From W0P28-013 sp964570565 (GTDB lineage Bacteria; Bacteroidota; Bacteroidia; Bacteroidales; Paludibacteraceae), in assembly GCA_964570565.1 (NCBI GenBank), contig CAZMYT010000006.1, positions 52,727 to 116,726 of the forward strand: a stretch of 64,000 nt of DNA, in the 5' to 3' direction. The notes under the pieces are model-generated. The model did not search any database, was not told where the DNA came from, and saw nothing but the letters and a program-made list of their open reading frames with translations. Positions 8,192 through 15,957 of this stretch are shown one piece after another (the first letter of the stretch is position 1; every line of letters begins with the position of its first letter). The translations under genes and the position numbers were made by a program.

Positions 8192-8665
8192 ATGTCAAAA
8201 TTCTTAAATAAATTACCAAATCTATCATTGTGGATATTGTTCGCTATATCCATTGTGGTGTCGGTATTGTTTTGGGTAGGTGGAAGTGAACAGGTTGAGA
8301 TAAACGGCAACCCTTGGGATCAACCATTTTTTACCGATGCTTTACTCGATTGGACCTATATCCTATTCGGTTTGACCATTCTTATCACGTTGGTAGTAAC
8401 AATTAAACAGTTCGTTGACACATTTAGAGTCAATGCTAAAAAAGGTTGGACTTCCTTAGCTGTTATAGCTGCATTTTTGGCCGTATTTGTTATCTCGTGG
8501 TTCCTTGGTAGCAGCGAAACTATTAACATTATTGGTTACGAGGGTACTGATAATAGTGGCTTTTGGGCACAGTTCACAGATATGTGTGTGTTCTCTATGT
8601 ACATCTTATCTGCGGCTACAGTTTTGACCATTATAGGTACGTTGGTTTATTCTAAATTAAAATAA
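8192..8665 (+). CDS. Four-helix membrane protein of the ExbB-ExbD operon
   Basis: I do not recognise a named family. The 157-residue protein has four predicted membrane helices near 12-30, 53-72, 87-105 and 130-155 and no signal peptide cleavage site. It is 7 bases after exbB and 45 bases before the first exbD, and this position between exbB and two exbD genes is a common Bacteroidetes arrangement. A role as an accessory subunit of the proton channel is inferred from position only. Confidence 0.8.
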   Translation: MSKFLNKLPNLSLWILFAISIVVSVLFWVGGSEQVEINGNPWDQPFFTDALLDWTYILFGLTILITLVVTIKQFVDTFRVNAKKGWTSLAVIAAFLAVFVISWFLGSSETINIIGYEGTDNSGFWAQFTDMCVFSMYILSAATVLTIIGTLVYSKLK

Positions 8666-8710
8666 ATAACTATTAATTGGCTTTGTCCAATTATAAAGTA
8701 AAAGGAATAT

Positions 8711-9304
8711 ATGGGAAAAAGAAAAGTTCAAGAAATCAATGCGAGTTCTATGGCTGACATCTCCTTTTTGCTCCTCATCTTTTTCCTTGTAACTACAACA
8801 ATGTCTGTTGACAAAGGGTTATCACGGCGTTTGCCACCACCTTTGCCACCAAATATGGAAAAACCTGATATCGATGTTAAAAAACGAAACATCTTTATTG
8901 TGTTGATTAATAGTAATAATCAGTTGTTGGTACAAGGTGAAGCTTTGGATGTAAAAGAACTTAGAGAAAAAGCTAAGACTTTCATTAAAAATGAGGCTGA
9001 CGATGCATCTCTTCCTGAGAAACTCCCTGTAGAGGTTGAATTTGATGGAATTAAAGAACAGGTGCTTACAACGAAGAATCACGTTATTTCGTTGCAAAAT
9101 GACCGTGGAACTCAATATCAAAAGTACATAGAGGTACAAAATGAATTGGTGGCAGCTTATAATGAGTTGCGTAACGAAATGGCACAAGCTCGTTTTGGAA
9201 TGCTGTACGATGAATTAGATGAAAATCGCCAAAAGGCTATTCAAACTATTTATCCTCAGAAAATTTCAGAGGCCGAACCTAAAAATTATGGAGGTAAAAA
9301 ATAA
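8711..9304 (+). CDS. ExbD/TolR-family biopolymer transport protein (first copy)
   Basis: The N-terminal cytoplasmic segment is followed by the single membrane helix MADISFLLLIFFLVTTTM near 15-32, which contains the conserved Asp used in proton transfer. A periplasmic domain with a long predicted coiled region (about 120-175) makes this copy 197 residues, longer than E. coli ExbD (141). The stop overlaps the next ATG as TAATG at 9302-9306, so the two ExbD proteins are translationally coupled and probably form a heteromer. Confidence 0.9.
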   Translation: MGKRKVQEINASSMADISFLLLIFFLVTTTMSVDKGLSRRLPPPLPPNMEKPDIDVKKRNIFIVLINSNNQLLVQGEALDVKELREKAKTFIKNEADDASLPEKLPVEVEFDGIKEQVLTTKNHVISLQNDRGTQYQKYIEVQNELVAAYNELRNEMAQARFGMLYDELDENRQKAIQTIYPQKISEAEPKNYGGKK

Positions 9305-9774
9305 TGGCTAAAATTAGAAGAGAAGGAAAAAAAGAGGTGCCCGCTATCAGCACAGCATCACTTCCTGATATTATTTTTATGTTGTTGTTTTTCTTTATGG
9401 CTACCACTTCGATGAAAGAGGTAACTTATAAGGTGGACATCCATGCTCCAGAAGCGACAGAGTTACAATCATTGGAAAAAAAATCATTGGTACGCTATGT
9501 GTACGTAGGTGAGCCTAAGAAGGAATTTAAAGGTAAATACGGAAGTGAAACTCGTATTCAGCTCGACGATGCCTTCGCTGATGTTAGCCAATTGGAAGAA
9601 TACGTCGTTCGTGAACGTGAAGCTATGAATGAAGAAGATCAAAATTTATTGACAGTCTCTATCAAAGCTGACCGAGATACTAAAATGGGTATTATTACAG
9701 ATATTAAGCAAGCTTTGCGTCGTGCTTATGCACTTAAAGTGAATTATGCAGCTGCCAAGCGTGTAGAATACTAA
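9304..9774 (+). CDS. ExbD/TolR-family biopolymer transport protein (second copy)
   Basis: A 156-residue ExbD with the helix SLPDIIFMLLFFFMATTSM near 19-37, again with the membrane Asp. The periplasmic domain ends in ITDIKQALRRAYALKVNYAA, the region that forms the ExbD fold's last helix and strand. It is the last gene of the operon and is followed by a strong terminator at 9796. Confidence 0.9.
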   Translation: MAKIRREGKKEVPAISTASLPDIIFMLLFFFMATTSMKEVTYKVDIHAPEATELQSLEKKSLVRYVYVGEPKKEFKGKYGSETRIQLDDAFADVSQLEEYVVREREAMNEEDQNLLTVSIKADRDTKMGIITDIKQALRRAYALKVNYAAAKRVEY

Positions 9775-9795
9775 AATAATCGTCATACAGCGTTT

Positions 9796-9836
9796 AAATA
9801 AGCCTTCGATAACTTTCGAAGGCTTATTTATTTTTT
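9796..9836 (+). terminator. Terminator of the exbB-exbD operon
   Basis: A perfect 14-bp stem (9796-9809 with 9816-9829) with a 6-base loop is followed by a T-run at 9831-9836. Confidence 0.92.
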
Positions 9837-9850
9837 CCAAATACTTTTTG

Positions 9851-9858
9851 TACCTTTG
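9851..9858 (+). promoter_or_regulatory. -7 box (TACCTTTG) for mlaEF
   Basis: A perfect TAnnTTTG element lies 27 bases before the ATG at 9886 and directly after the preceding terminator. It shows that the longer open frame from a TTG at 9856 is not the real start, because that TTG is inside this box. Confidence 0.65.
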
Positions 9859-9885
9859 CGTCTCAAATTTAAAGTAGCTATTATT

Positions 9886-10626
9886 ATGTTAGGACTCGAT
9901 ACCGTTGGTCGTTACGTAGAACTGATGAAGCGTACATTTTCCAAACCTGATAACTGGAAAATGTTTTGGCGTCAGTTGCCTAAAGAGATGGAAAAATTAG
10001 GCATTGATTCCATTGGAATTATTGTATTGATTTCCATCTTTATGGGTGCTATTATGACTATGCAAACCGTGCTTAATACCGAAAATCCACTATTGCCTCG
10101 TTACAGTACAGGTTTGGTGTTGCGTGATACTATGTTATTGGAATTTGCATCATCTATTATGAGTTTATTATTGGCAGGTAAAGTGGGCTCAAACATTGCG
10201 TCTGAAATTGGTAGTATGCGCATTACAGAACAAATTGATGCTTTGGAAATAATGGGTGTTAATTCGGCGAACTATTTAATATTGCCCAAAGTGATAGGAT
10301 TGGTGTTATGTATGCCTTTGTTGGTTACCTTTAGTGTTTTTTGTGGTTTGATTGGTGGAACGGGCGTAGCTTATTTTACAGATCTAATTCCTGTTGCCGA
10401 TTTTATATATGGTATACAATATGCTTTTATACCCTATTATTTTACATATTCTATCATAAAATCGCTATTCTTTGGCTTTATTATTGCTTCTATTTCTGCA
10501 TTTTATGGCTATTATGCTTATGGTGGCGCGTTAAATGTAGGTAGAGCCAGTACCAATGCTGTGGTCAATAGCTCCATTGTTATTTTATTGATGAATATTG
10601 TTTTAACTCAATTGCTTTTGGTATGA
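9886..10626 (+). CDS. mlaE: MlaE-type ABC transporter permease (lipid transport)
   Basis: Inner-membrane permease of the MCE/Mla system that moves phospholipids between inner and outer membrane. The 246-residue protein has the MlaE family core: IFMGAIMTMQTVL, the EFASSIMSLLLAGKVGSNIASEIGSM region (split as LLLAGKVGSNIA and SEIGSMRITEQIDALE), and five to six helices. The start at 9886 was chosen over the longer 9856 frame because the latter starts inside the -7 box. The stop overlaps the ATPase gene as ATGA. No MlaD-type substrate-binding gene is adjacent. Confidence 0.92.
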   Translation: MLGLDTVGRYVELMKRTFSKPDNWKMFWRQLPKEMEKLGIDSIGIIVLISIFMGAIMTMQTVLNTENPLLPRYSTGLVLRDTMLLEFASSIMSLLLAGKVGSNIASEIGSMRITEQIDALEIMGVNSANYLILPKVIGLVLCMPLLVTFSVFCGLIGGTGVAYFTDLIPVADFIYGIQYAFIPYYFTYSIIKSLFFGFIIASISAFYGYYAYGGALNVGRASTNAVVNSSIVILLMNIVLTQLLLV

Positions 10627-11384
10627 TAGAAGTAAAACATTTAAATAAGTCGTTCGACGGGAAACAAGTGTTGTACGATATTTCTGCGACGTTTCGTCAT
10701 GGTGCTGTAAACCAAATTATTGGCAAGAGTGGTTCTGGTAAAACGGTGTTGATGAAAAGTATTATTGGTCTATTCAAAGCTGAAAGTGGTGAGGTACTTT
10801 ATGATGGTCGCAACTTGTTGGACATGAGTAAGCGTGAAATCAAATTGTTACGTCGCGAGGTGGGTATGTTGTTTCAAGGCTCTGCCTTGTTTGATTCCAT
10901 GTCGGTCATTGAAAATGTGATGTATCCACTACAAATGTTTTCGGATATGTCGAAAATAGATGTTGAAAAACGTGCTAAATTCTGCTTGGAACGCGTTAAC
11001 TTACAAACACACGCATATCATTTAATGCCAGGTGAAATAAGTGGTGGTATGCAAAAACGCGTAGCCATTGCTCGTGCGATATCACTCAATCCCAAATATT
11101 TATTTTGTGATGAGCCAAATTCAGGTTTGGATCCTGTTACTTCGTTGGTTATTGATAAATTGATTGAAGATATTACGCAAGAATTTAATATTACTACCAT
11201 TATTAATACGCACGATATGAACTCCATCATGGAGACAGGTGCTAATATTATTCTTATCAATAAAGGTCACAAGGGCTGGGAAGGTTCGAAAGAAGGTATA
11301 TTCACCGATGATAATCAAGCACTTAATGATTTTGTTTTTGCTTCTGAATTGTACAAAAAAGTAAAACTGGCTAGCCAGAAATAA
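10623..11384 (+). CDS. mlaF: MlaF-type ABC transporter ATP-binding protein
   Basis: Cytoplasmic ATPase partner of MlaE, 253 residues. Walker A is GKSGSGKTV at about 37-45, a Q-loop is in GMLFQGSALFD, the signature is SGGMQKRVAIARA, and Walker B is LFCDEPNSGLDP, followed by the THDM switch histidine. It overlaps mlaE by 4 bases (ATGA), so the two are coupled. The next gene is dksA with its own promoter, so the operon is only mlaE-mlaF here. Confidence 0.92.
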   Translation: MIEVKHLNKSFDGKQVLYDISATFRHGAVNQIIGKSGSGKTVLMKSIIGLFKAESGEVLYDGRNLLDMSKREIKLLRREVGMLFQGSALFDSMSVIENVMYPLQMFSDMSKIDVEKRAKFCLERVNLQTHAYHLMPGEISGGMQKRVAIARAISLNPKYLFCDEPNSGLDPVTSLVIDKLIEDITQEFNITTIINTHDMNSIMETGANIILINKGHKGWEGSKEGIFTDDNQALNDFVFASELYKKVKLASQK

Positions 11385-11411
11385 ACGGTTGAAATTTTAT
11401 AGTATTTGTCG

Positions 11412-11442
11412 TTGGTAAAACGAAAAAAAACTTGTATATTCG
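11412..11442 (+). promoter_or_regulatory. Bacteroidetes-type promoter for dksA
   Basis: TTG at 11412-11414 and TATATTCG at 11435-11442 have the ideal 20-base spacing of a -33/-7 pair. Transcription would start near 11449, about 34 bases before the ATG. Confidence 0.7.
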
Positions 11443-11482
11443 CATCTCTAAAAAAACATTAACATCTTAACACGATACAACT

Positions 11483-11860
11483 ATGAGCGAAAAAACACGT
11501 TACTCCGATGAGGAATTAGAAGAATTCAGAGTGCTTATTCAAGAAAAGTTAGATAAGGCGCAACAAGAATACGAGGAATTACGTTCGTATGTGAGTAATT
11601 CAGAAGGCAATGATGTGAACGATACGTCACCAACTTTTAAGACATTAGAAGAGGGCGCAACAACACTTTCGAAAGAAGAATCAGGTCGTTTAGCACAACG
11701 TCAAATAAAATTTATTCAACATTTGCAAGCGGCTTTGATACGTATTGAAAATAAAACATACGGTATCTGTAGAGAAACAGGCAAATTAATACCAAAAGAA
11801 CGTTTGCGCGCAGTTCCACATGCTACGTTAAGCATTGAAGCTAAAAATACACAAAAATAA
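11483..11860 (+). CDS. TraR/DksA-family transcription regulator without zinc-finger cysteines
   Basis: DksA-type secondary-channel regulator of RNA polymerase, 125 residues. An N-terminal coiled coil (about 8-40), a helical linker and the C-terminal globular region YGICRETGKLIPKERL are visible. Only one of the four zinc cysteines of classical DksA remains (the Cys of YGIC). That loss is usual in Bacteroidetes homologues, so it is not evidence of a pseudogene. The acidic coiled-coil tip DVNDTSP (about 48-54) is kept. The gene has its own promoter (11412-11442) and terminator (11880-11915). Confidence 0.88.
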   Translation: MSEKTRYSDEELEEFRVLIQEKLDKAQQEYEELRSYVSNSEGNDVNDTSPTFKTLEEGATTLSKEESGRLAQRQIKFIQHLQAALIRIENKTYGICRETGKLIPKERLRAVPHATLSIEAKNTQK

Positions 11861-11879
11861 TAAGCGGAATTTACCGTTG

Positions 11880-11915
11880 AAAAGCCCTTCCCTTGGTTAA
11901 AAGGGAAGGGCTTTT
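11880..11915 (+). terminator. Terminator after dksA
   Basis: A perfect 15-bp GC-rich stem (11880-11894 with 11901-11915), 6-base loop, ending in TTTT. Confidence 0.9.
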
Positions 11916-11937
11916 ACAGTCATAAATCATCAATTGT

Positions 11938-12579
11938 ATGAAAATAAAACACATTAAAACTTGGTCGTTGGTATTTGTTATCTTATTACTTGATCAAATA
12001 CTTAAAATAGTGATTAAAACGAACATGACTTTGGGTGAAAGCATTCATGTGTTCGATTGGTTTCAATTACTTTTTATTGAAAACCCAGGCATGGCCTTTG
12101 GCATGAATTTGGGGAGTAAATTGTTTTTGACACTGTTTCGTTTGGTGCTATCCGCTTTCATAGTTTACTACATCATTCGTTTGATTCGTGATAATTACAA
12201 GCAAAGTTACATCTATTGTGTGGCTTTAATTTTAGCTGGTGCTGTTGGCAACATTTTTGATAGCTTGTTTTATGGAGTGATATTTGGAGAGAGTACACCG
12301 TTTCAGATTGCTGAATTTTTGCCAGCAGCAGGTGGATATGCTCCTTTTTTACAAGGAAAAGTGGTAGATATGTTTTACTTCCCCCTGTTTGTTATACCTG
12401 ATTGGATTCCATTTTTGGGAGGAGAAATTTTCTTTAGTCCTATTTTTAATTTGGCCGATTCGGCTATAACCGTTGGTATTATTGTATTGTTATTATTCTT
12501 TTCACATGATTTCAATGTGACTTTAGACACTTATGTGTCCAAAAAGAAAACTTCAAACGTAGACGATAACCATGCGTAA
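11938..12579 (+). CDS. lspA: Lipoprotein signal peptidase (signal peptidase II)
   Basis: Inner-membrane aspartyl protease that removes signal peptides from prolipoproteins. Family features are LLLDQILK (Asp19), NPGMAFGM at 49-56, the first catalytic Asp in GNIFDS (Asp108) and the second in FNLADS (Asp174). Four membrane helices are predicted. The protein is 213 residues against about 165 in E. coli, because of an insert between the two catalytic Asp residues (about 112-168), a known feature of Bacteroidetes LspA. The last 8 bases overlap the next gene, a lipoprotein. Confidence 0.95.
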   Translation: MKIKHIKTWSLVFVILLLDQILKIVIKTNMTLGESIHVFDWFQLLFIENPGMAFGMNLGSKLFLTLFRLVLSAFIVYYIIRLIRDNYKQSYIYCVALILAGAVGNIFDSLFYGVIFGESTPFQIAEFLPAAGGYAPFLQGKVVDMFYFPLFVIPDWIPFLGGEIFFSPIFNLADSAITVGIIVLLLFFSHDFNVTLDTYVSKKKTSNVDDNHA

Positions 12580-13513
12580 ATTATTCTATTTGGTCTGTGT
12601 TGCATTGTTGTTTGCTGCTTGCGAACAGCCACTTAATGTTCTTGATAGCGATGATATGGCCGCTGTTTTGGCTGATATTCATGTGGCAGAGGCAACGATG
12701 ACTAACAAAATTTCTTATACAAGTTTAGATATAAAACGTGCCTACTACGAGGGGATTTTTGAGAAACATGGCATCTCGCGTGAAACCTTTAATAAATCGA
12801 TTGATTGGTATTCACGTCATCCTAAAAAGTTTGAAGAAGTGTATGCCAAAGTTATTCTATTGGTGACCGAAAAACAAGAACAGGTCAATAATTATGCTTA
12901 TCATCCAGAGGTGAATCCAGCCTTTCTTAACTTGATAGATTCTCTTGATTTATGGGTACGAACTCCTAAATTGGTGGCTAAGACTCCGATGGCTGATTCC
13001 TTGTATTTTGAATTAAATGATTCTCGATTCTTTCGTTCTGGTGATAAATATGTTTGGCATTTTTTGCAACAAGTGGTAGGCTCGGATACTTTGCCTCAAT
13101 CTAAATTAAAGTTTGTGATACAATATCCAAATCAACTATTTGATAGTGTGGTTTATAATTTGCCCGATAAACAAGCGAAGTTGCGTTATACAGTTACATT
13201 AAAAGCACGTGACTCTATTGCTCCTCAGCGCATATTTGGTTGGTTTTATACTGCGTCTTTGGATAGTGTGAAACGCGTTTCTGTGGATAGTATCTCATTG
13301 GTACGATTTTATAATAAACAAACACATCCGTTGGATTCATCTCTGATTGATCGATTAAATTCATTGCGTAAAGCGTATGGTAGACCTTCGTTGTCGTCTC
13401 AACAAAATGACATGAACAAGGAGTCGACCAATGCACGTTCAATTAATAAAGCGGCATTTGTCAAACGATCGCATGACATTAATGTACGTCTTACGAAATC
13501 TAAAACAAATTGA
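12572..13513 (+). CDS. DUF4296-domain lipoprotein
   Basis: A 313-residue lipoprotein: the lipobox LLFAAC places the lipidated cysteine at 17. The N-terminal domain (about 25-105) matches DUF4296, with MAAVLADIHVAEA and the later YSRHPKKFEEVYAKV. The rest (110-313) is unassigned, and the last 40 residues look disordered. The function is unknown. It overlaps lspA by 8 bases and touches the next gene at TGATG, so the three genes are translationally coupled. Confidence 0.88.
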   Translation: MRKLFYLVCVALLFAACEQPLNVLDSDDMAAVLADIHVAEATMTNKISYTSLDIKRAYYEGIFEKHGISRETFNKSIDWYSRHPKKFEEVYAKVILLVTEKQEQVNNYAYHPEVNPAFLNLIDSLDLWVRTPKLVAKTPMADSLYFELNDSRFFRSGDKYVWHFLQQVVGSDTLPQSKLKFVIQYPNQLFDSVVYNLPDKQAKLRYTVTLKARDSIAPQRIFGWFYTASLDSVKRVSVDSISLVRFYNKQTHPLDSSLIDRLNSLRKAYGRPSLSSQQNDMNKESTNARSINKAAFVKRSHDINVRLTKSKTN

Positions 13514-13833
13514 TGAAACGTTGGGCGGCTAATAAGGTGATGATTGATGCGCAAACATTGTGGTTGAATGCTGTAGTGGAGTGCGACGATAGTGGACTGG
13601 TAACGGCTGTTTTTCCCTTATCGGAGCAACTCTCAGAACCCGCTTCTACGCGTTTTGTTAATGGTTTAATTACTACCGAAGTGCCCTTGGATAAGTGTGT
13701 AGTAGATGTTTTTATTCCTGATTTATTGACGCAGACATTGACTGCTGGCTATAAAGGTCAACTGGTTTTGTGGCAAAATATTAATTTGACCACATTAAAA
13801 GTGACATCTGAGACCCAAATTCACCTATTATAA
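13513..13833 (+). CDS. Short protein resembling the composite domain of an amidohydrolase, without the barrel
   Basis: A 107- to 106-residue protein starting with the ATG of TGATG at 13511-13515 (a TTG three bases earlier is the alternative). The first 50 residues read like the N-terminal beta-sandwich of metal-dependent hydrolases: a one-line strand pattern ending EPASTRFVNGLI, which normally leads to a PGFVNAHCH metal motif. Here the metal motif is absent. The last 30 residues (GQLVLWQNINLTTLKV) resemble the C-terminal strands of the same sandwich. About 270 residues of catalytic barrel appear to be missing. In related genomes an amidohydrolase gene often follows lspA-DUF4296. This reading is pattern-based; an unrelated small protein is possible. 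Confidence 0.6.
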   Translation: MKRWAANKVMIDAQTLWLNAVVECDDSGLVTAVFPLSEQLSEPASTRFVNGLITTEVPLDKCVVDVFIPDLLTQTLTAGYKGQLVLWQNINLTTLKVTSETQIHLL

Positions 13834-13846
13834 CGTATTTTTTTTG

Positions 13847-13854
13847 TAATTTTG
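13847..13854 (+). promoter_or_regulatory. -7 box (TAATTTTG) for proS
   Basis: A TAnnTTTG element lies 55 bases before the proS ATG in an AT-rich gap, after the stop of the preceding gene. No terminator hairpin was seen in the gap. Confidence 0.5.
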
Positions 13855-13908
13855 CATGCCTATTATTCAATAGGTATCACAATAGTAATTTATAATTCAT
13901 AACTAAAT

Positions 13909-15390
13909 ATGGCAAAAGAATTGAAAGAGTTGACTTCGCGCGAAGAAAATTATTCGCAGTGGTATAACGATTTAGTAGTGAAAGCTGATTTGGCTGAAAA
14001 TTCTGCGGTACGCGGATGTATGGTTATCAAACCTTATGGCTACGCTATTTGGGAAAAAATGCAACGTCAGTTGGACGATATGTTTAAAGAAACTGGTCAC
14101 GTGAATGCCTATTTCCCATTGTTTATTCCTAAATCTTTTCTGAGCAAAGAAGCCGATCACGTGGAAGGATTTGCCAAAGAATGTGCTGTAGTTACCCATT
14201 ATCGCTTGAAAAATGACCCAAACGGTTCTGGCGTTATTGTTGACCCAGAAGCTAAATTGGACGAAGAACTTATTGTGCGCCCAACGTCTGAAACCATTAT
14301 TTGGAGTACTTATAAAAATTGGATTCAATCGTATCGCGATTTACCAATATTGTGTAATCAATGGGCTAATGTGGTGCGTTGGGAAATGCGCACTCGTTTA
14401 TTCTTGCGTACCGCTGAATTCTTGTGGCAAGAAGGCCATACAGCTCATGCTACAGAAGCCGAAGCTTTGGAAGAAGCTCGTAAGATGCTCGATGTATATG
14501 CTCAATTTGCTGAAGAATATATGGCGTTGCCAGTTGTGAAAGGGGTAAAATCAGCTAACGAGCGTTTTGCCGGTGCTGTAGAAACTTTCTGTATTGAAGC
14601 CATGATGCAAGATGGAAAAGCTTTACAAGCAGGAACTTCGCATTTCTTAGGACAAAATTTTGCCAAAGCATTCGATGTTCAATTCGTGAATAAAGAAAAC
14701 AAATTAGACTATGTGTGGGCCACTTCTTGGGGCGTTTCTACACGTCTAATCGGTGCCTTAATCATGGCTCATTCTGACAATAATGGTTTGGTGTTGCCTC
14801 CAAAATTAGCTCCTTTCCAAGTGGTTATTGTGCCAATTTATAAAAATGAAGAGCAGTTAGCACTTATTTCAGAAAAGGTACATGCGTTGATGGCGGACTT
14901 GAAAGTGCTGGGTGTCAGTGTGAAATATGACGACAGCGATAATAAAAAACCAGGTTGGAAATTTGCCGAATATGAGTTAAAAGGAGTTCCTGTACGTTTA
15001 GCTATGGGTGCTCGCGATTTGGAAAATGGAACGGTGGAACTCATGCGTCGCGACACGTTAGAAAAAGAGACTATATCGTTCGATGGAATCGCTCAACACA
15101 TTAAACAACTGTTGGATGATATTCAAAAAAACATCTATACAAAAGCGTTGAATTTCCGTACATCAGTAACGAGAGAAGTCAATAGCTATGACGAATTTAA
15201 AGTGGAACTAGAAAAAGGAGGTTTCTTGTCAGCTCACTGGGATGGTACACCTGAAACAGAAGAGCGTATTAAAGCAGAAACTAAAGCGACCATTCGCTGT
15301 TTACCTTTAGATGGCGATGTAACACCAGGTGTTTGTATGGTTACAGGTAAACCTTCAGCTCGTCGTGTGTTATTTGCTCGAAGCTATTAA
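13909..15390 (+). CDS. proS: Prolyl-tRNA synthetase (eukaryote/archaea-like type)
   Basis: Charges tRNA-Pro with proline. The 493-residue class II synthetase shows motif 2 RWEMRTRLFLRTAEFLWQEGH and motif 3 in the GALIMAHSDNNGLVLPP region. It lacks the long editing insertion of the E. coli-type enzyme, and its C-terminus has the short ProRS-type 3 extension ending in a tyrosine (LFARSY). This eukaryote-like form is the standard one in Bacteroidetes. The gene has its own promoter and ends in a bidirectional terminator shared with the V-ATPase operon. Confidence 0.95.
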   Translation: MAKELKELTSREENYSQWYNDLVVKADLAENSAVRGCMVIKPYGYAIWEKMQRQLDDMFKETGHVNAYFPLFIPKSFLSKEADHVEGFAKECAVVTHYRLKNDPNGSGVIVDPEAKLDEELIVRPTSETIIWSTYKNWIQSYRDLPILCNQWANVVRWEMRTRLFLRTAEFLWQEGHTAHATEAEALEEARKMLDVYAQFAEEYMALPVVKGVKSANERFAGAVETFCIEAMMQDGKALQAGTSHFLGQNFAKAFDVQFVNKENKLDYVWATSWGVSTRLIGALIMAHSDNNGLVLPPKLAPFQVVIVPIYKNEEQLALISEKVHALMADLKVLGVSVKYDDSDNKKPGWKFAEYELKGVPVRLAMGARDLENGTVELMRRDTLEKETISFDGIAQHIKQLLDDIQKNIYTKALNFRTSVTREVNSYDEFKVELEKGGFLSAHWDGTPETEERIKAETKATIRCLPLDGDVTPGVCMVTGKPSARRVLFARSY

Positions 15391-15402
15391 TTCCTTGCGA
15401 AT

Positions 15403-15445
15403 ATCATAAAAAAAGGCTGCTAATTTTAGCAGCCTTTTTTATGAT
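15403..15445. terminator. Bidirectional terminator between proS and the V-ATPase operon
   Basis: A long stem, about 19 bp (15403-15422 with 15427-15445), has a GC-rich centre GGCTGCTA and A/T-runs on both sides. One extra A in the left run makes a small bulge. It can stop both convergent operons. Confidence 0.9.
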
Positions 15446-15458
15446 GTATGAGTTTGTA

Positions 15459-15905
15459 TTAAATCATACCAGTAATCAAAATCAAAACGAGTAAGCTAAG
15501 AATAGCATACAATTCAGGGAATACAGCCAAAACCATAGTTCCACCAAATACATTGTGACCAGCACCTATAGCTGAAATACCATTAGCGCAAACTTGTGCT
15601 TGACGAATAGCTGAGAATAACCCAACCAATCCAACTTCTAAACCAGCACCAAAAACGGCTGCTGCTTGAAACATGGTAATCTCAGGCACGAGAAAGCTAC
15701 TTAACAAGAAATAGCCTACGAATCCATATAAACCCTGTGAAGAAGGTAAAGCAGTTAATGCGATGCATGAACCTAAACTACCAGGAGATTTTTTTAATGT
15801 ACCGATAGTGGCATTACCTGCAATGGTTACACCAAAGGCACTTCCTATACCAGTCAACCCAACCATGAGTGCGACACCTACATAAGCTAAAATAATTGGT
15901 TCCAT
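15459..15905 (-). CDS. atpK: V-type ATPase subunit K (membrane ring proteolipid)
   Basis: Ring subunit that carries the transported ion, 148 residues with four membrane helices (two hairpins). Helix 2 has LPSSQGLYGF at 53-62, helix 3/4 has RQAQVCANGI at 101-110, and the carboxylate is Glu131 in FPELYAIL. Compared with the Enterococcus hirae sodium ATPase NtpK, the ligands Leu, Thr (here Ser56), Gln57, Gln102, Glu131 and Tyr60 line up. This suggests sodium rather than proton transport, by inference. It is the last gene of the operon. Confidence 0.92.
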   Translation of the reverse strand: MEPIILAYVGVALMVGLTGIGSAFGVTIAGNATIGTLKKSPGSLGSCIALTALPSSQGLYGFVGYFLLSSFLVPEITMFQAAAVFGAGLEVGLVGLFSAIRQAQVCANGISAIGAGHNVFGGTMVLAVFPELYAILSLLVLILITGMI

Positions 15906-15957
15906 AAAATTTTAAATTTAGTTGTTGTTAATACTATTTTCTATTTTGTTTTTGTAA

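Noticed and set aside
11760..11850. dksA as a pseudogene because the zinc cysteines are missing
   Set aside because: The reading frame is full length and the loss is typical of Bacteroidetes DksA-like proteins.
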